A DNA stretch of 64,000 nt from positions 1 to 64,000 of the forward strand of contig UEIF01000003.1 of assembly GCA_900468805.1 (NCBI GenBank), given 5' to 3'. How positions within the stretch are numbered: the stretch's first letter is position 1; each line of letters starts with the position of its first letter. The position numbers and the translations under genes were made by a program. The notes beneath the pieces are model-generated. The model made no database searches. It worked only from the letters and a program-made list of their open reading frames with translations, and had not been told where the DNA came from. The stretch comes from Hyphomicrobiales bacterium (GTDB lineage: Bacteria; Pseudomonadota; Alphaproteobacteria; Rhizobiales; Rhizobiaceae). This document shows positions 42,744 through 52,302 of this stretch, piece after piece.

Positions 42744-45059
42744 ATGGCTCAGAGATTTCAGTCCCTGTCCTTCAAGGTGATTGCCACCTTCATCCTGTTG
42801 GCCACGCTTTCGGTCGCGGTGATTGACGTCCTCGCCTATTTCGCAAGCAGCCGCGTTTCCGACGAGCAGGCACTGAAGGCGAAGGAGAGTGTGCTGATCT
42901 TCCGCGGCGACATGCTGCAGGATCAGCTCGAGCAGCTTGAGAACCAGGCGACCTCCATAGCGCGCATCGAAGCGCTGCAGATGTCGATCACCAATTTGAA
43001 AAGCGGCTGGAAGACGATGGAGAAGAGCTCCGGCGATGCGCGGGGCGAGCTGAAGAAGGTATTTATCACGAACAACCCGAACCCGGCCGACCAGCGCGAA
43101 AAGCTTACCAAGCCCGAGGGGCCGAGCGGATTTTATTATTCGAGCCACGAGAAGACGCAGGGCGAAGTGGCCCGCGATCTCACTGATACCGCCTTCAGCG
43201 ATCTGCTGATCGTCGATCTCGACGGCACCGTGCTCTATTCCTACAAGAAGAACGACGACTTTGCCGAAAACCTGAAGTCCGACGCCTGGAAGGCCACCGG
43301 ATCAGGCATCGCCTATGCCAAGGCGATCGAGAATACCGCGAAGGCAACCGACGATTCCGCGCCGACGGCCTTCTCCGGTCTGCGCGTCGATGCGGGCAGC
43401 AGCAAGTCGGCGATCTTCTATGCCGTGCCGATCGTCAAGCTCGGCCAGGCGAAGGGTCTGATGCTGTTCAAGGTGCGCGACGACGTCGTCACCGGCATTC
43501 TAGCGAAGGGTATCGTGTCCGGCAGCACGGCACAGGCGGCGATCATTTCAGGTGACGGCTCGGCCGTCGGTCTTAATGCGTCCGGCCGGCTTGCGACGCT
43601 CGATACTACGCAGTTCACCTTTGTGAAGGATGCGCTAGCGAGCTCGGCGATGACAGTTGCGGATTTCGATCGCGCCGATGGTGTGGCACGCGCTTATGTG
43701 CGCGGCATCGACTATCGCGGTGACCGGTTCCTCGTCGTCGAAAGCGTGCTGCTCAGCGAATTGAATGCCGGCTCCATCGAGATCGCCACGCTGCTGACCT
43801 GGATCGGCATCGGCGTTCTCGTCATCATGGCTGTTGCCACGGGGCTCATCACCAACTTTCTGTTCTCGCCGCTCGCCCGCCTTGCGGGCGTGACGCGCGA
43901 AGTCGCTGACGGCAAGCTGGAAGTCGAGATCGGCAGCCAGAACCGCAAGGACGAGATTGGCACGATGGCGAAGGCGCTTGGCCGTTTCAAGCAATCGCTG
44001 ATCGAAGGCCGCGAACTCGAAGCAGTGAGCGAGCAAACGCGTGCGCAGGCCGAAAGCGAACGCCAGGAGAACCTTGCGCAGCGCGAAGCCGAAGCCCGCA
44101 GCCTGCAGGACGTCGTCACGGCACTCGACGAAGGGCTTCATCATCTGGCAAGCGGCGATCTGGCCTATCAGATCGAAACCCGCTTCCCGAGCGAGCTCGA
44201 AAGCCTGCGCGTGAACTTCAACGAGGCGCTCTCAACGCTTAACGAAACGATGACGGCGATCGGCGGCAACTCGATGGCCGTCCGTGCAGGCTCCGAGGAG
44301 ATGCGCACGGGGGCGGATGAACTGGCCGGCCGCACCGAGCGGCAGGCAAGCTCGATCACCGAGACGGCTAATGCGATCAGCGCCATCACCCAGTCGGTGC
44401 GCGTGCAGATCCAAAGAGCCGAGCATGCCGAGCGCATCGCCCGCGATGCCAACAAGGAAACGGTCGGCTCCAGTCAGATCATGCGCGAGACGATTGCGGC
44501 GATGGAGGCGATCCAGACGTCTTCGCGCCAGATCAACACCATCATTTCCGTCATCGACGATATCGCCTTCCAAACCAATCTGCTGGCGCTGAACGCCGGC
44601 GTCGAGGCAGCGCGTGCCGGCGAAAGCGGCAAGGGCTTTGCGGTCGTCGCCATGGAAGTGCGCGAACTGGCGCAGCGGTCTTCGAGTGCAGCCAAGGAAA
44701 TCTCCAGCCTGCTGCAGAAATCCACGCATGAGGTAGAAAGCGGTGTGGCCCTAGTCGAGAAGGCCGGGGTTGCACTGACCGGCATCGGCGGCCATGTCGA
44801 AGCCATCAACGGCCAGATCAACGAGATCATGGAGTCCACCCGCGAGGAGGCCGATACGTTGCGACAGATCAACACGTCTGTCGCCGAGCTCGATTCCATG
44901 ACACAGCAGAACGCGGCTATGGTCGAGGAGACGACGGCTGCGATCCATCGTCTCGCGACGGAGGCTGTGGAAATGGACCGCCAGCTCGGCAATTTCACCC
45001 TTGGCGAAGGACATCAGCAGCATGGCGGCGACATGCACCTGCTGCGGAAACGGGCTTGA
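42744..45059 (+). CDS. Methyl-accepting chemotaxis protein
   Basis: 771 residues. First transmembrane helix at ~10-33 ([23 protein letters not shown]), a ~310-residue periplasmic sensor domain, second helix at ~343-368, HAMP ([24 protein letters not shown]...) and a second HAMP-like unit (~455-500, [14 protein letters not shown]). The signalling hairpin tip is [33 protein letters not shown] (~610-645). It has no C-terminal NWETF-type pentapeptide for CheR/CheB; the end is HLLRKRA. It signals through CheA/CheW; the ligand is unknown. It is divergent from ruvC. Confidence 0.94.
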   Translation: MAQRFQSLSFKVIATFILLATLSVAVIDVLAYFASSRVSDEQALKAKESVLIFRGDMLQDQLEQLENQATSIARIEALQMSITNLKSGWKTMEKSSGDARGELKKVFITNNPNPADQREKLTKPEGPSGFYYSSHEKTQGEVARDLTDTAFSDLLIVDLDGTVLYSYKKNDDFAENLKSDAWKATGSGIAYAKAIENTAKATDDSAPTAFSGLRVDAGSSKSAIFYAVPIVKLGQAKGLMLFKVRDDVVTGILAKGIVSGSTAQAAIISGDGSAVGLNASGRLATLDTTQFTFVKDALASSAMTVADFDRADGVARAYVRGIDYRGDRFLVVESVLLSELNAGSIEIATLLTWIGIGVLVIMAVATGLITNFLFSPLARLAGVTREVADGKLEVEIGSQNRKDEIGTMAKALGRFKQSLIEGRELEAVSEQTRAQAESERQENLAQREAEARSLQDVVTALDEGLHHLASGDLAYQIETRFPSELESLRVNFNEALSTLNETMTAIGGNSMAVRAGSEEMRTGADELAGRTERQASSITETANAISAITQSVRVQIQRAEHAERIARDANKETVGSSQIMRETIAAMEAIQTSSRQINTIISVIDDIAFQTNLLALNAGVEAARAGESGKGFAVVAMEVRELAQRSSSAAKEISSLLQKSTHEVESGVALVEKAGVALTGIGGHVEAINGQINEIMESTREEADTLRQINTSVAELDSMTQQNAAMVEETTAAIHRLATEAVEMDRQLGNFTLGEGHQQHGGDMHLLRKRA

Positions 45060-45066
45060 TCGTATT

Positions 45067-45561
45067 ATGAACATCCGCTTCGAAAGACCTGAGGATGCGG
45101 ATGCCATTCACGCACTGACATGGGCGGCATTCGAGCCGATGCCTTATAGCAACAATACCGAAGCCCGGATCGTCAGGGATCTTCGTGCATCAGGTGACCT
45201 TGCGATATCGCTCGTTGGGGAAGAGGGCGAAGAGATCATCGGCCATATCGCGTTCTCGCCGATCACGATCGGCGGTGTCGAGGACGGATGGTATGGGCTG
45301 GGGCCGATTTCGGTGAAGCCGGAGCGGCAGCGGCAGGGCATCGGCAGAGCGTTGATCCTGAAAGGTCTGGACCTGCTGAGAGAGCGTGACGCGACGGGCT
45401 GTGCGCTGATCGGCAATCCCTCGGTCTATCGCGGCGTCGGCTTCGAAAGCGATGGAAGGCTGACTTACGGCGATCTCGAAACGCGATATGTGCAGCGGAT
45501 CGTCTTCAAGGGACCGCCACCCTCCGGTGCACTGAAATTCTCTTCTGCTTTCGACGAATGA
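45067..45561 (+). CDS. GNAT family N-acetyltransferase (YhbS-like)
   Basis: 164 residues from MNIRFERPEDADAIHALTWAAF. The acetyl-CoA site is SVKPERQRQGIGRALILKGLDLL (canonical RQRQGIG, Q/RxxGxG), followed by GCALIGNPSVYRGVGFE. The pattern LGPISVKPERQRQGIG matches YhbS-type acetyltransferases of unknown substrate. The start lies 7 bp after the MCP stop, so it may be co-transcribed with the MCP gene, although a functional link is not obvious. Confidence 0.87.
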   Translation: MNIRFERPEDADAIHALTWAAFEPMPYSNNTEARIVRDLRASGDLAISLVGEEGEEIIGHIAFSPITIGGVEDGWYGLGPISVKPERQRQGIGRALILKGLDLLRERDATGCALIGNPSVYRGVGFESDGRLTYGDLETRYVQRIVFKGPPPSGALKFSSAFDE

Positions 45562-45661
45562 CAGCCGCTTGCTACCGGTGTTTTTGTTTGCGCTGCGATT
45601 TGGAATAGCTCCATAGCGAACCTACATAGACCGCACCCCTATTCTTGCGCGGCAGGTTTCC

Positions 45662-46663
45662 ATGGTTCCCTTTTCCATTCTCGATCTTTCCCCCGTGGCC
45701 GAAGGCACGACCATCAGCCAATCCTTCGACGCGTCGAAGCGAATGGCTCAGAAGGCGGAGGAATACGGCTATACGCGTTTCTGGATGGCGGAGCATCACG
45801 GTATGCCCGGCGTTGCAAGCGCTGCAACCTCAGTCATTCTCGGCCAGATCGGAGCGGTGACGAAGACCATCCGCATCGGCTCGGGCGGCGTCATGCTGCC
45901 GAACCACGCGCCGCTCGTCATTGCCGAACAGTTCGGCACGCTGGAAGCGCTATTCCCCGGCCGTGTCGATCTCGGGCTTGGCCGCGCGCCGGGAACGGAT
46001 ATGCGCACGGCGCAAGCGCTGCGGCGTAATCTCGATGCCGGTGCCAACAGCTTTCCCAATGATGTGGTGGAGCTGCAGCAGCTGCTCGGCACGCCGATCG
46101 AAAATCAGGCTATCCTCGCTGTGCCCGGTAACGACTCACATATCCCGATCTGGCTGCTCGGCTCCAGTCTCTACAGTGCCCAGCTTGCGGCCATGCTCGG
46201 CCTTCCCTTTGCCTTCGCCTCGCATTTCGCGCCTGATATGCTGCTCGATGCGATCGCGATCTACCGTGACCGTTTCCAACCCTCGGCAGAACTCGACAAG
46301 CCCTATGTAATGGTCGGCGTCATGGGTGCCGTTTCGCAAACGGACGAGGAGGCACAGTATCATTTCACCTCGGCCCAGCAGCAGTTTGTCAACCTGCGGC
46401 GCAATGTGCGCGGGCCTTTCCCGCGACCGGTCAAGGATATGGATGCTTTCTGGTCGCCGATGGAGAAGATGAATGTCGAACACACGCTGCGTTATGCCGT
46501 CGTCGGCTCGCCGGCCACGGCCGAAGCTCAGCTCAACGACTTCCTGAAGGAGACGCAGGCCGATGAGGTGATCATCTCGATGCCGATCCATGACGTCGAG
46601 GCGCGATTGAAATCGGTGGAGCTCTTTGCCGGGCTCGGTAATTTCATGCGGGCTGCAGCCTAA
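45662..46663 (+). CDS. LLM class flavin-dependent oxidoreductase
   Basis: 333 residues of the bacterial luciferase-like TIM barrel. [14 protein letters not shown] opens it; [69 protein letters not shown] and [31 protein letters not shown] are typical of the YhbW-like (MsnO8) group. It uses reduced FMN supplied by a separate reductase; the substrate is unknown. It ends 20 nt before a bidirectional terminator shared with yebC. Confidence 0.9.
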   Translation: MVPFSILDLSPVAEGTTISQSFDASKRMAQKAEEYGYTRFWMAEHHGMPGVASAATSVILGQIGAVTKTIRIGSGGVMLPNHAPLVIAEQFGTLEALFPGRVDLGLGRAPGTDMRTAQALRRNLDAGANSFPNDVVELQQLLGTPIENQAILAVPGNDSHIPIWLLGSSLYSAQLAAMLGLPFAFASHFAPDMLLDAIAIYRDRFQPSAELDKPYVMVGVMGAVSQTDEEAQYHFTSAQQQFVNLRRNVRGPFPRPVKDMDAFWSPMEKMNVEHTLRYAVVGSPATAEAQLNDFLKETQADEVIISMPIHDVEARLKSVELFAGLGNFMRAAA

Positions 46664-46683
46664 TCAGCAGAACACAGGCAAAC

Positions 46684-46714
46684 AAAAACCCGGCTGAAGT
46701 GCAGCCGGGTTTTT
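46684..46714. terminator. Bidirectional terminator between the LLM gene and yebC
   Basis: AAAAACCCGGCT (46684-46695), a 7-nt loop, AGCCGGGTTTTT (46703-46714). T-runs are present in both directions, between convergent genes. Confidence 0.92.
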
Positions 46715-46735
46715 GATTCCGTATTCGACAAGGCG

Positions 46736-47482
46736 TCAGGCCGAAAGCTTGGCCAGGACTTCTTCCGAGACTTCGAAGTTCGAATAGACGTTCTGGACGT
46801 CGTCGTCGTCTTCGAGCGAGTCGATGAGCTTCAGCATCGACTGGGCCTTTTCTTCGTCGACCGGCACGTTGTTCTGGGCGCGCCAGACCGCCTTTACGGT
46901 ATCAGCTTCACCGAGAGTGGCTTCGAGAGCCTTGGCGACGTCGCCTAGGGCTTCGAAGGCGGTTGTGATGTAGTGGCCTTCCTCATCGGTCTCGACGTCA
47001 TCGGCGCCGGCCTCGATGGCGGCTTCCATGATCTTGTCGGCGTCACCCGCGGACAGCTTGTAGGTGATTTCGCCGACATGGTCGAAGGAGAAGGACACCG
47101 AGCCGGTTTCACCGAGGGCGCCGCCGGCCTTGGTGAAGATCGAGCGGACGTTGGAAGCTGTGCGGTTACGGTTGTCGGTCAGCGCCTCGACGATGATCGC
47201 CGTGCCGCCCGGGCCATAGCCTTCATAGCGGACTTCGTCATAGTTCTCCGTGTCGGCGCCGGAAGCCTTCTTGATCGCGCGGTCGATATTGTCCTTCGGC
47301 ATCGACTGGGCCTTGGCGTTCTGGATCGCCAGGCGCAGGCGGGCGTTCATCGTCGGGTCGGGCAGGCCGGCCTTGGCGGCAACGGTGATTTCGCGCGCGA
47401 GCTTGGAGAACATTTTCGACCGCACGGAATCCTGACGGCCCTTGCGGTGCATGATGTTTTTAAACTGTGAATGGCCAGCCAT
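46736..47482 (-). CDS. yebC: YebC/PmpR family protein (TACO1-like)
   Basis: 248 residues from [27 protein letters not shown], the invariant family start. [15 protein letters not shown] and [23 protein letters not shown] are further signatures, and an acidic C-terminal domain ends [15 protein letters not shown]. Members are described as DNA-binding regulators and, more recently, as factors that help ribosomes through difficult sequences. The start at 47482 follows ACAGGGGTGCC. In many bacteria yebC adjoins ruvC; here ~4 kb with the MCP, GNAT and LLM genes lies between. Confidence 0.95.
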   Translation of the reverse strand: MAGHSQFKNIMHRKGRQDSVRSKMFSKLAREITVAAKAGLPDPTMNARLRLAIQNAKAQSMPKDNIDRAIKKASGADTENYDEVRYEGYGPGGTAIIVEALTDNRNRTASNVRSIFTKAGGALGETGSVSFSFDHVGEITYKLSAGDADKIMEAAIEAGADDVETDEEGHYITTAFEALGDVAKALEATLGEADTVKAVWRAQNNVPVDEEKAQSMLKLIDSLEDDDDVQNVYSNFEVSEEVLAKLSA

Positions 47483-47655
47483 GGCACCCCTGTTCACGTC
47501 TCATTGTTCGGAATGGGCCGCCTTATAGGATCGGAAGGGGCGATATTCAAGGAAAAAGCAGCTTTTCGATCCTTCCCTGACGGCGTGGCGGGTGGCGGAA
47601 CAAAGCCGAGGAGATGACGTTTTCAACCGACGACACCAACAGGAAAGGAACGGCT

Positions 47656-48159
47656 ATGGCAAGCTTCAGCGAAGCCCGTGAACAACCGGCACGTCAGCTC
47701 TGGGACCAGATCAACGACATCCATGCTGGCATGCTCGGCCTTTCAGGCGTCGACATGCATATGCAGCCGATGGCTCCGAATGTCGATCCGACCACCAATA
47801 CGATCTGGTTCTATACCAAGACGGATGCCGAACTCGTGCAGATGATCAAACCAGGCAGCCGCGCGCATTTCTGCGTCATCGGCAAGAACCACGATTATCA
47901 TGCCTGCCTGTCCGGGGTTATCGAGGTGCGTTCTGATCCCGCAAAGATCGAGGAGTTCTGGAACTCTGTCGTGGCCGCCTGGTATGAGGGCGCCAAGAAG
48001 GATCCGAAACTGACGATGCTTTCCATGCATGTCGATGATGCGGAAATCTGGGTGTCTACCGGCAGCAAGCTGAAATTCGGCTGGGAAATCGCCAAGGCCA
48101 ATTTCGACGAGGAGAAGATGCCCGATGTCGGCATCAAGCGGCATCTGCAATTTGCTTGA
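47656..48159 (+). CDS. Pyridoxamine 5'-phosphate oxidase-family (general stress) protein
   Basis: 167 residues, a split beta-barrel flavin/F420-type fold. GMLGLSGVDMHMQPMAPNVDPTTNTIWFYTKTDAELVQMI is the standard FMN-binding face, with DDAEIWVSTGSKLKFGWEIAKANF at the end. Such one-domain proteins are annotated as general stress protein 26 homologues; no reaction is assigned. The start at 47656 has AGGAAAGGAACGGCT upstream. The transcript runs into a terminator that contains a RIME-type repeat. Confidence 0.87.
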   Translation: MASFSEAREQPARQLWDQINDIHAGMLGLSGVDMHMQPMAPNVDPTTNTIWFYTKTDAELVQMIKPGSRAHFCVIGKNHDYHACLSGVIEVRSDPAKIEEFWNSVVAAWYEGAKKDPKLTMLSMHVDDAEIWVSTGSKLKFGWEIAKANFDEEKMPDVGIKRHLQFA

Positions 48160-48163
48160 GTCC

Positions 48164-48294
48164 AAAGGCCCGGCACAGAGCGCCGTGCGTCCATTCGGAC
48201 GCACAAAGAACGCTCTACCTTTTTGAATCTATGCATCAGGCTTTTCGAAAATCGATTCCGATTTTCGGGCCGATGCTGTAGTCCGGGCCTTTTT
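48164..48294. terminator. Terminator split by an inserted repeat
   Basis: AAAGGCCCGG (48164-48173) pairs perfectly with CCGGGCCTTT (48283-48292), followed by TT. The ~110 nt between the arms are not a normal loop but a RIME-type repeat. It separates the convergent PPOx and MBL genes. Confidence 0.65.
48178..48276. repeat. RIME-type palindromic repeat (second family) inside a terminator loop
   Basis: First palindrome: GAGCG...GCGTCC-ATTC-GGACGC...CGCTC (48178-48214). Second: GCATCAGGCTTTTCGAAAAT, CGATT, CCGATTTTCGGGCCGATGC (48233-48276). The two-palindrome layout and ~99-bp length match the RIME copies at 38 kb, but the sequence is different. Confidence 0.7.
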
Positions 48295-49138
48295 ACTGCA
48301 CGTCTTTCATCACATAGATCAGGGGCTTCTTCGGGAGCGTGCGCAGCGAAACGGTAATGCTGTTGTCGGGCGCATAGTTGACGTCGAAACCATTGCCGAA
48401 CATCGAGATGAAGGCGTTGACCGGCGGCCCGCGGCGATGCATCGGCAGGATCAGCGATGAGCGCAGCCGTTTGATGACGCGGCTCATGCTGTCGGCTCCC
48501 ATGGTCAGGCCGCCGTCGACCGGTACCATGACCACGTCGAGCCTGCCGATTTCGGTGTAATGCTTATCGGTCAGCTCATAATGCAGGTGGCCGAGATGGC
48601 CGATGCAAAGGCCTGATATTTCGAAGATGAAAATGGAATTACCGTCGAGTTGTGATCCGCCGAGCCCGTAACTGAAGCGGATATCCGTCGTGACGTTGCG
48701 GATATAGGCGTCACCAACCACGAGATTGATCCTGGCCTTATCGCCAGAGGCGTCGCTCCAGCCATGCAGCACGTGTTTGATGCCGGGATCCGGCGTCAGC
48801 GTGTAATGCGTCGAGTGCGCCTTGTTCATGGTCACGACATCGGGGGTGACGGCCGGCTTGTACCAACCATTATAATCAGTGGCGATGACGATGCCGCCAG
48901 GCGTCTCGATCTCGAAAGTCGAATGGCCGAGATAAGTGAACTTGACGTCCTCACCCTCGGAAACCGCTGGGACCACCGGCACTGCGCTGGAGAAACTCGC
49001 GAAGGTGGCCTTGGGAATATTCTGCGCGATGGCCTGGCACTGGCTGACCGGTCTTCGATCTTCCTGGGCTTCGGCAAGGTTCGGTGCGGAGAAAACCGCA
49101 ACACATGCGATAGCGAGGACAAGACAATGCGGCTTCAT
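48293..49138 (-). CDS. Exported MBL-fold metallo-hydrolase
   Basis: 281 residues with a signal peptide (1-24, ending LAEAQ). The beta-lactamase-like fold is suggested by KFTYLGHSTFEIETPGGIVIATDYNG and a late SSLILPMHRRGPP. The HxHxDH motif of classical MBL enzymes is not evident; MNKAHSTHYT and IGHLGHLHYEL supply histidines instead, as in UlaG/YycJ-like or degenerate members. Periplasmic location is likely. The function is unknown. Its stop lies against the right arm of the split terminator. Confidence 0.8.
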   Translation of the reverse strand: MKPHCLVLAIACVAVFSAPNLAEAQEDRRPVSQCQAIAQNIPKATFASFSSAVPVVPAVSEGEDVKFTYLGHSTFEIETPGGIVIATDYNGWYKPAVTPDVVTMNKAHSTHYTLTPDPGIKHVLHGWSDASGDKARINLVVGDAYIRNVTTDIRFSYGLGGSQLDGNSIFIFEISGLCIGHLGHLHYELTDKHYTEIGRLDVVMVPVDGGLTMGADSMSRVIKRLRSSLILPMHRRGPPVNAFISMFGNGFDVNYAPDNSITVSLRTLPKKPLIYVMKDVQ

Positions 49139-49233
49139 GCCACCCCTCCGGCGCTTTCACGACGCCGGGAGGATGCGGCATGCCGTCGCAGCGGTCCAGA
49201 CGGGGCATGCTCACAATTGCGTGTTACGAGGCG

Positions 49234-50058
49234 CTAGCGCCAAAACTCCGGGATCGTCTCGGCAAGCCTCGGGCCGAGGCGCAGGGGGGCGATCTTCTCC
49301 GCCAGTCCCGTTGCATCGGAGATTTCCACGCCGACACCGCAGATGGTGGCAGGCCCGGTGGCTGCTTCCATGCGGCCCTTCGGCATCTTGGAGATGAAGC
49401 GGTTGAGCGGCTCTTCCTTGTCCATGCCGAGCGAGGAGTCGTAATCGCCACACATGCCGGCGTCCGACATATAGGCGGTGCCGCCGTTCAGGATCTGCGT
49501 GTCGGCGGTCGGCACATGAGTGTGCGTCCCGACGACAAAGCTGGCGCGGCCGTCGACGAAATGGCCGAAGCACTGCTTCTCGCTTGTCGCTTCCGCATGG
49601 AAATCGAAGATGATGGCATCGGCCTGTTCCTTCAAAGGGCAGGCAGCAAGGATCGTTTCGGCCGCCTTGAAGGGGTCGTCGAGCTCGGGATGCATGAAGA
49701 CACGGCCCATGATGTTTGCGACGAGCACGCGGGCGCCGTTGCGCGCATAGAAAAGGCCTGAGCCGCGGCCAGGCGTTCCCTGAGGGTAGTTCGCCGGCCG
49801 CAGGAACTGGTCATGGCGACCTGCGAAGGCAACGGCATCCTTCTGGTCCCAGACGTGATTGCCTGTCGTCACCACGTCGGCGCCGGCATTGATCGTTTCC
49901 AGAAAAATGTCTTCGGTGATGCCGAAGCCGCCGGCGGCGTTCTCGCCATTGACGATGACGAAGTCGAGTTTCAGGTCGGAAACCAGGCCGGGCAGGCGAT
50001 CCCAAACCGCCGTGCGTCCCGTCTTGCCAACCATGTCACCCAGAAATAGCAGTCGCAT
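49234..50058 (-). CDS. TIGR00282 family metallophosphoesterase (YmdB-like)
   Basis: 274 residues starting MRLLFLGDMVGKTGR. Metal-site motifs: GDMVGK (~7-12), VNGENAAGGFGI (~37), TTGNHVWDQKDA (~65), FDFHAEATSEK (~150), and VGTHTHVPTADTQIL (~176). YmdB-type enzymes cut 2',3'-cyclic phosphates and cAMP in vitro and affect biofilm or RNA turnover in Bacillus; the role in rhizobia is open. It follows the 5-FTHF cyclo-ligase gene by 3 nt, and the two are certainly one operon. Confidence 0.92.
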   Translation of the reverse strand: MRLLFLGDMVGKTGRTAVWDRLPGLVSDLKLDFVIVNGENAAGGFGITEDIFLETINAGADVVTTGNHVWDQKDAVAFAGRHDQFLRPANYPQGTPGRGSGLFYARNGARVLVANIMGRVFMHPELDDPFKAAETILAACPLKEQADAIIFDFHAEATSEKQCFGHFVDGRASFVVGTHTHVPTADTQILNGGTAYMSDAGMCGDYDSSLGMDKEEPLNRFISKMPKGRMEAATGPATICGVGVEISDATGLAEKIAPLRLGPRLAETIPEFWR

Positions 50059-50061
50059 TCC

Positions 50062-50649
50062 CTATCCAATCCGTGAGGTAAAATGGCGCAGGCCGCTTTC
50101 CGTCAGGATGGCATCCAGGCTTATGTCGTGCGGCTCAGCGGGTACCTCTGCCACTTCCTGGCAGTCAAATGCAATGCCGATCAGCTTCGGAAACAGGCCT
50201 TTTTGCCGGAGACGGTCGATTGCCCGGTCGTAATGGCCGGCGCCGTAGCCGATGCGGTGGCCACGGGAATCGAAGGCGGACAGCGGCACGAGCATAATAT
50301 CGGGGTCGAGAACAGCCGCATCCTCACCTGGGCCGACCGTGCCGAAACCGGTGCTGATCAGCGCTGAGCCATGGGCGAGTTCCCGGAACACAATGGTCTG
50401 CTTATCGATGATGGCGGGCACGCAGAGGCGGGCTCCACGTCCGCGCCACCGTGTCATCAGCGGCTGTAAGTCGGCTTCGGAGCGGATCGGAAAAAAAACC
50501 GAGATGATGGTGTCGGGCGCAAAAGCAATGGCATCGCCGGCATGAGCTGCCATGTCGAGGCTTTTGGCGGCACGCAGATCGGTCGGGATGGCGTCGCGAA
50601 GCGCCAGACGCTCGGCGCGCAGTTGGGCCTTCAATTCCTTTGGTGTCAT
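50062..50649 (-). CDS. 5-formyltetrahydrofolate cyclo-ligase
   Basis: 195 residues from MTPKELKAQLRAERLALRDAIP. It has the ATP/substrate motifs of the family: FFPIRSEADLQPL, and the C-terminal DIMLVPLSAFDSRGHRIGYGAGHYDRAI (GYGxGxYDR signature). It converts 5-formyl-THF to 5,10-methenyl-THF with ATP. In E. coli the gene lies after ssrS; here it is 26 kb from the 6S RNA and coupled to the YmdB-like gene instead. The start at 50649 suits the family length; an upstream ATG at 50709 would add 20 unlike residues. Confidence 0.92.
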   Translation of the reverse strand: MTPKELKAQLRAERLALRDAIPTDLRAAKSLDMAAHAGDAIAFAPDTIISVFFPIRSEADLQPLMTRWRGRGARLCVPAIIDKQTIVFRELAHGSALISTGFGTVGPGEDAAVLDPDIMLVPLSAFDSRGHRIGYGAGHYDRAIDRLRQKGLFPKLIGIAFDCQEVAEVPAEPHDISLDAILTESGLRHFTSRIG

Positions 50650-50714
50650 TTTAGGTTCCGTATCGTTATCCGGCGAAGATAGCCGCTCGCCGTCGGTTGC
50701 AACAGGCAAAACAC

Positions 50715-51176
50715 CTATTCTTCACCTGTTGGCGGCTCATCCTCGATATGGGCTTGGGCGAGCTTCAGCATGATTTCCGATGCTTCCATCAATGTCGTGC
50801 GCTCTTCCGGCGTCAGGCGGGCGTCCATCGCCTTTTCCAGCCAGGCGCGGCGAGAGCCCATGTCCTCGGACAACACCGTACGGCCGTGAGGAGTGATCGA
50901 AAGTTCGATCTCGCGACGGTCGATCTCGCTACGCGTGCGGCTGATCAGCTCGTCGCGCTCAAGTGCAGCAATGATGCGGGTGACCGATTGCGGCTGCAGG
51001 TGCTCCTCCAGAGCCAACCGCCAGGCGGGCATCGGCCCCAGGCGGTGAAGGGTGGCGAGGATTGCGATGGTCGATAGGCTATGCGGACCCTCGGCCCGCG
51101 CGGCACGCAGGCGGCGGCCGAGCAACAGGACGGATCGCAGGATGAGTGTCGCAGGCGCATCGCTGTTACTGGACAT
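50715..51176 (-). CDS. MarR family transcriptional regulator
   Basis: 153 residues from MSSNSDAPATLILRSVLLLGRRL. The winged helix is PAWRLALEEHLQPQSVTRIIAALERDELISRTRSEIDRREIELSITPHG, matching the MarR helix 3/4 and wing (DRRxxxxxLT). It is divergent from a FUSC-type exporter gene, a common pairing in which the MarR protein represses an aromatic-acid efflux pump. A near-perfect 21-bp dyad touches its start codon. The start at 51176 is preferred; an upstream start would run through the operator. Confidence 0.9.
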   Translation of the reverse strand: MSSNSDAPATLILRSVLLLGRRLRAARAEGPHSLSTIAILATLHRLGPMPAWRLALEEHLQPQSVTRIIAALERDELISRTRSEIDRREIELSITPHGRTVLSEDMGSRRAWLEKAMDARLTPEERTTLMEASEIMLKLAQAHIEDEPPTGEE

Positions 51177-51197
51177 ATAGTACGCACTGCGTATTAT
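51177..51197. promoter_or_regulatory. Candidate MarR operator between the regulator and exporter genes
   Basis: ATAGTACGCA-C-TGCGTATTAT: ten-base arms around one C with a single mismatch; the inner TACGCA/TGCGTA is perfect. It is directly upstream of the MarR start and 38 bp before the FUSC start. Confidence 0.72.
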
Positions 51198-51234
51198 TTT
51201 CCTCGATCCCAATTCCGGGTCTGAGAGATGGTTG

Positions 51235-52302
51235 ATGGAAAAGACACTCAATCACGTAGCCGGGGCCTTTCGCTGGTCGACTGAAAAGAAAGTGACGGCA
51301 ATCGAAATCGCCGTATCAGCGCTTTCCATGGCCGTTCCGGCACTGCTTGCGGCAAGAGGCCACCATACGGGGCTCGGCCTGATCGGCGGCATGGCGATGA
51401 GCGGGACGGTAGCGCATGGTAGACTGCGGGCGCAAGCCGCGAGCGCAGGGGCCGCACTGCTGGTGCTGATGCTTGCGGCAGCGCTTGCCTGCGCACTCGG
51501 GCGGCTCGGCGACGCTTGGCAGATCGGCCTGCTGTTGATCGCCGCGCTTGCCGGTGTCACAGGCGGTTTCGATCGCGCAATGGTCGCCGCCTCGATGCGT
51601 TTCATCTTCTATCTGGTCATGGTCGGCGGCATCGTCTCCGCCACGACGGCAGATCCGCTGCTTATCTTTGCCGTCATCATCGGCGGCGCGCTTTTCGCTG
51701 TCGTTCTCCACATGGCGATGGCTGTGCTCGTCGCGCATACCCGCGGTCATGCCTCAGAGGAGACCGAGGACGACCGCAAGCCAACCACCAGACAGAGATT
51801 CAACAGGCTGCGGCGCTCCCTGGTGGAGCCGGCAGGTTGGCAATATCCCGTCCGGCTGGTTTCCTGCCTGAGTGCCGTCTCGCTGATCCGCCTGTTCTTT
51901 CCCGATCATGACGTTCATTGGGCGGCGCTGACGCTGGTGCTGCTGATCGAGCGGCGGCCGGAACGTTTGCCGCTCAAGACGACGCAAAGGGTGATCGGCG
52001 TCCTTTTCGGTGTCTGCTGTGCGGGATTGTTATCCTTCCTTGCCTTGCCGATCTGGGCCGATGTGCTTGTTGTCGCCGCGCTCGGCGGTATCAGGCCGTT
52101 TTTGCGGGCCAGGAACTATCTCATCTATTCGATCGTGATGACGCCGCTGATGATGATGGCCATGGGGACAGCCGATCATGCCGTGCCGGCTTCCGCGCTG
52201 CTGGACAGGTTATTCGCAACCGTCTTTGCCGCCTGCCTGGTGCTGCTCGTCAACCAGGCAACGATTTATCTGTTGCCTCAGACGGCAGCGCCGAAAACCT
52301 AG
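51235..52302 (+). CDS. FUSC family inner-membrane protein (aromatic acid exporter-like)
   Basis: 355 residues with two sets of about 4-5 transmembrane helices (residues ~25-165 and ~205-345) and a cytoplasmic linker rich in charge (HTRGHASEETEDDRKPTTRQRF). This is the fusaric acid resistance/AaeB-like layout, though shorter than full AaeB (~650). VHWAALTLVLLIERRPERLPLKTTQRVIG is the family core with a conserved Arg/Thr loop. No AaeA-like membrane-fusion partner is adjacent. Divergent MarR control suggests induction by a phenolic compound. The 3' end overlaps the next gene by 4 bases, convergently. Confidence 0.83.
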   Translation: MEKTLNHVAGAFRWSTEKKVTAIEIAVSALSMAVPALLAARGHHTGLGLIGGMAMSGTVAHGRLRAQAASAGAALLVLMLAAALACALGRLGDAWQIGLLLIAALAGVTGGFDRAMVAASMRFIFYLVMVGGIVSATTADPLLIFAVIIGGALFAVVLHMAMAVLVAHTRGHASEETEDDRKPTTRQRFNRLRRSLVEPAGWQYPVRLVSCLSAVSLIRLFFPDHDVHWAALTLVLLIERRPERLPLKTTQRVIGVLFGVCCAGLLSFLALPIWADVLVVAALGGIRPFLRARNYLIYSIVMTPLMMMAMGTADHAVPASALLDRLFATVFAACLVLLVNQATIYLLPQTAAPKT

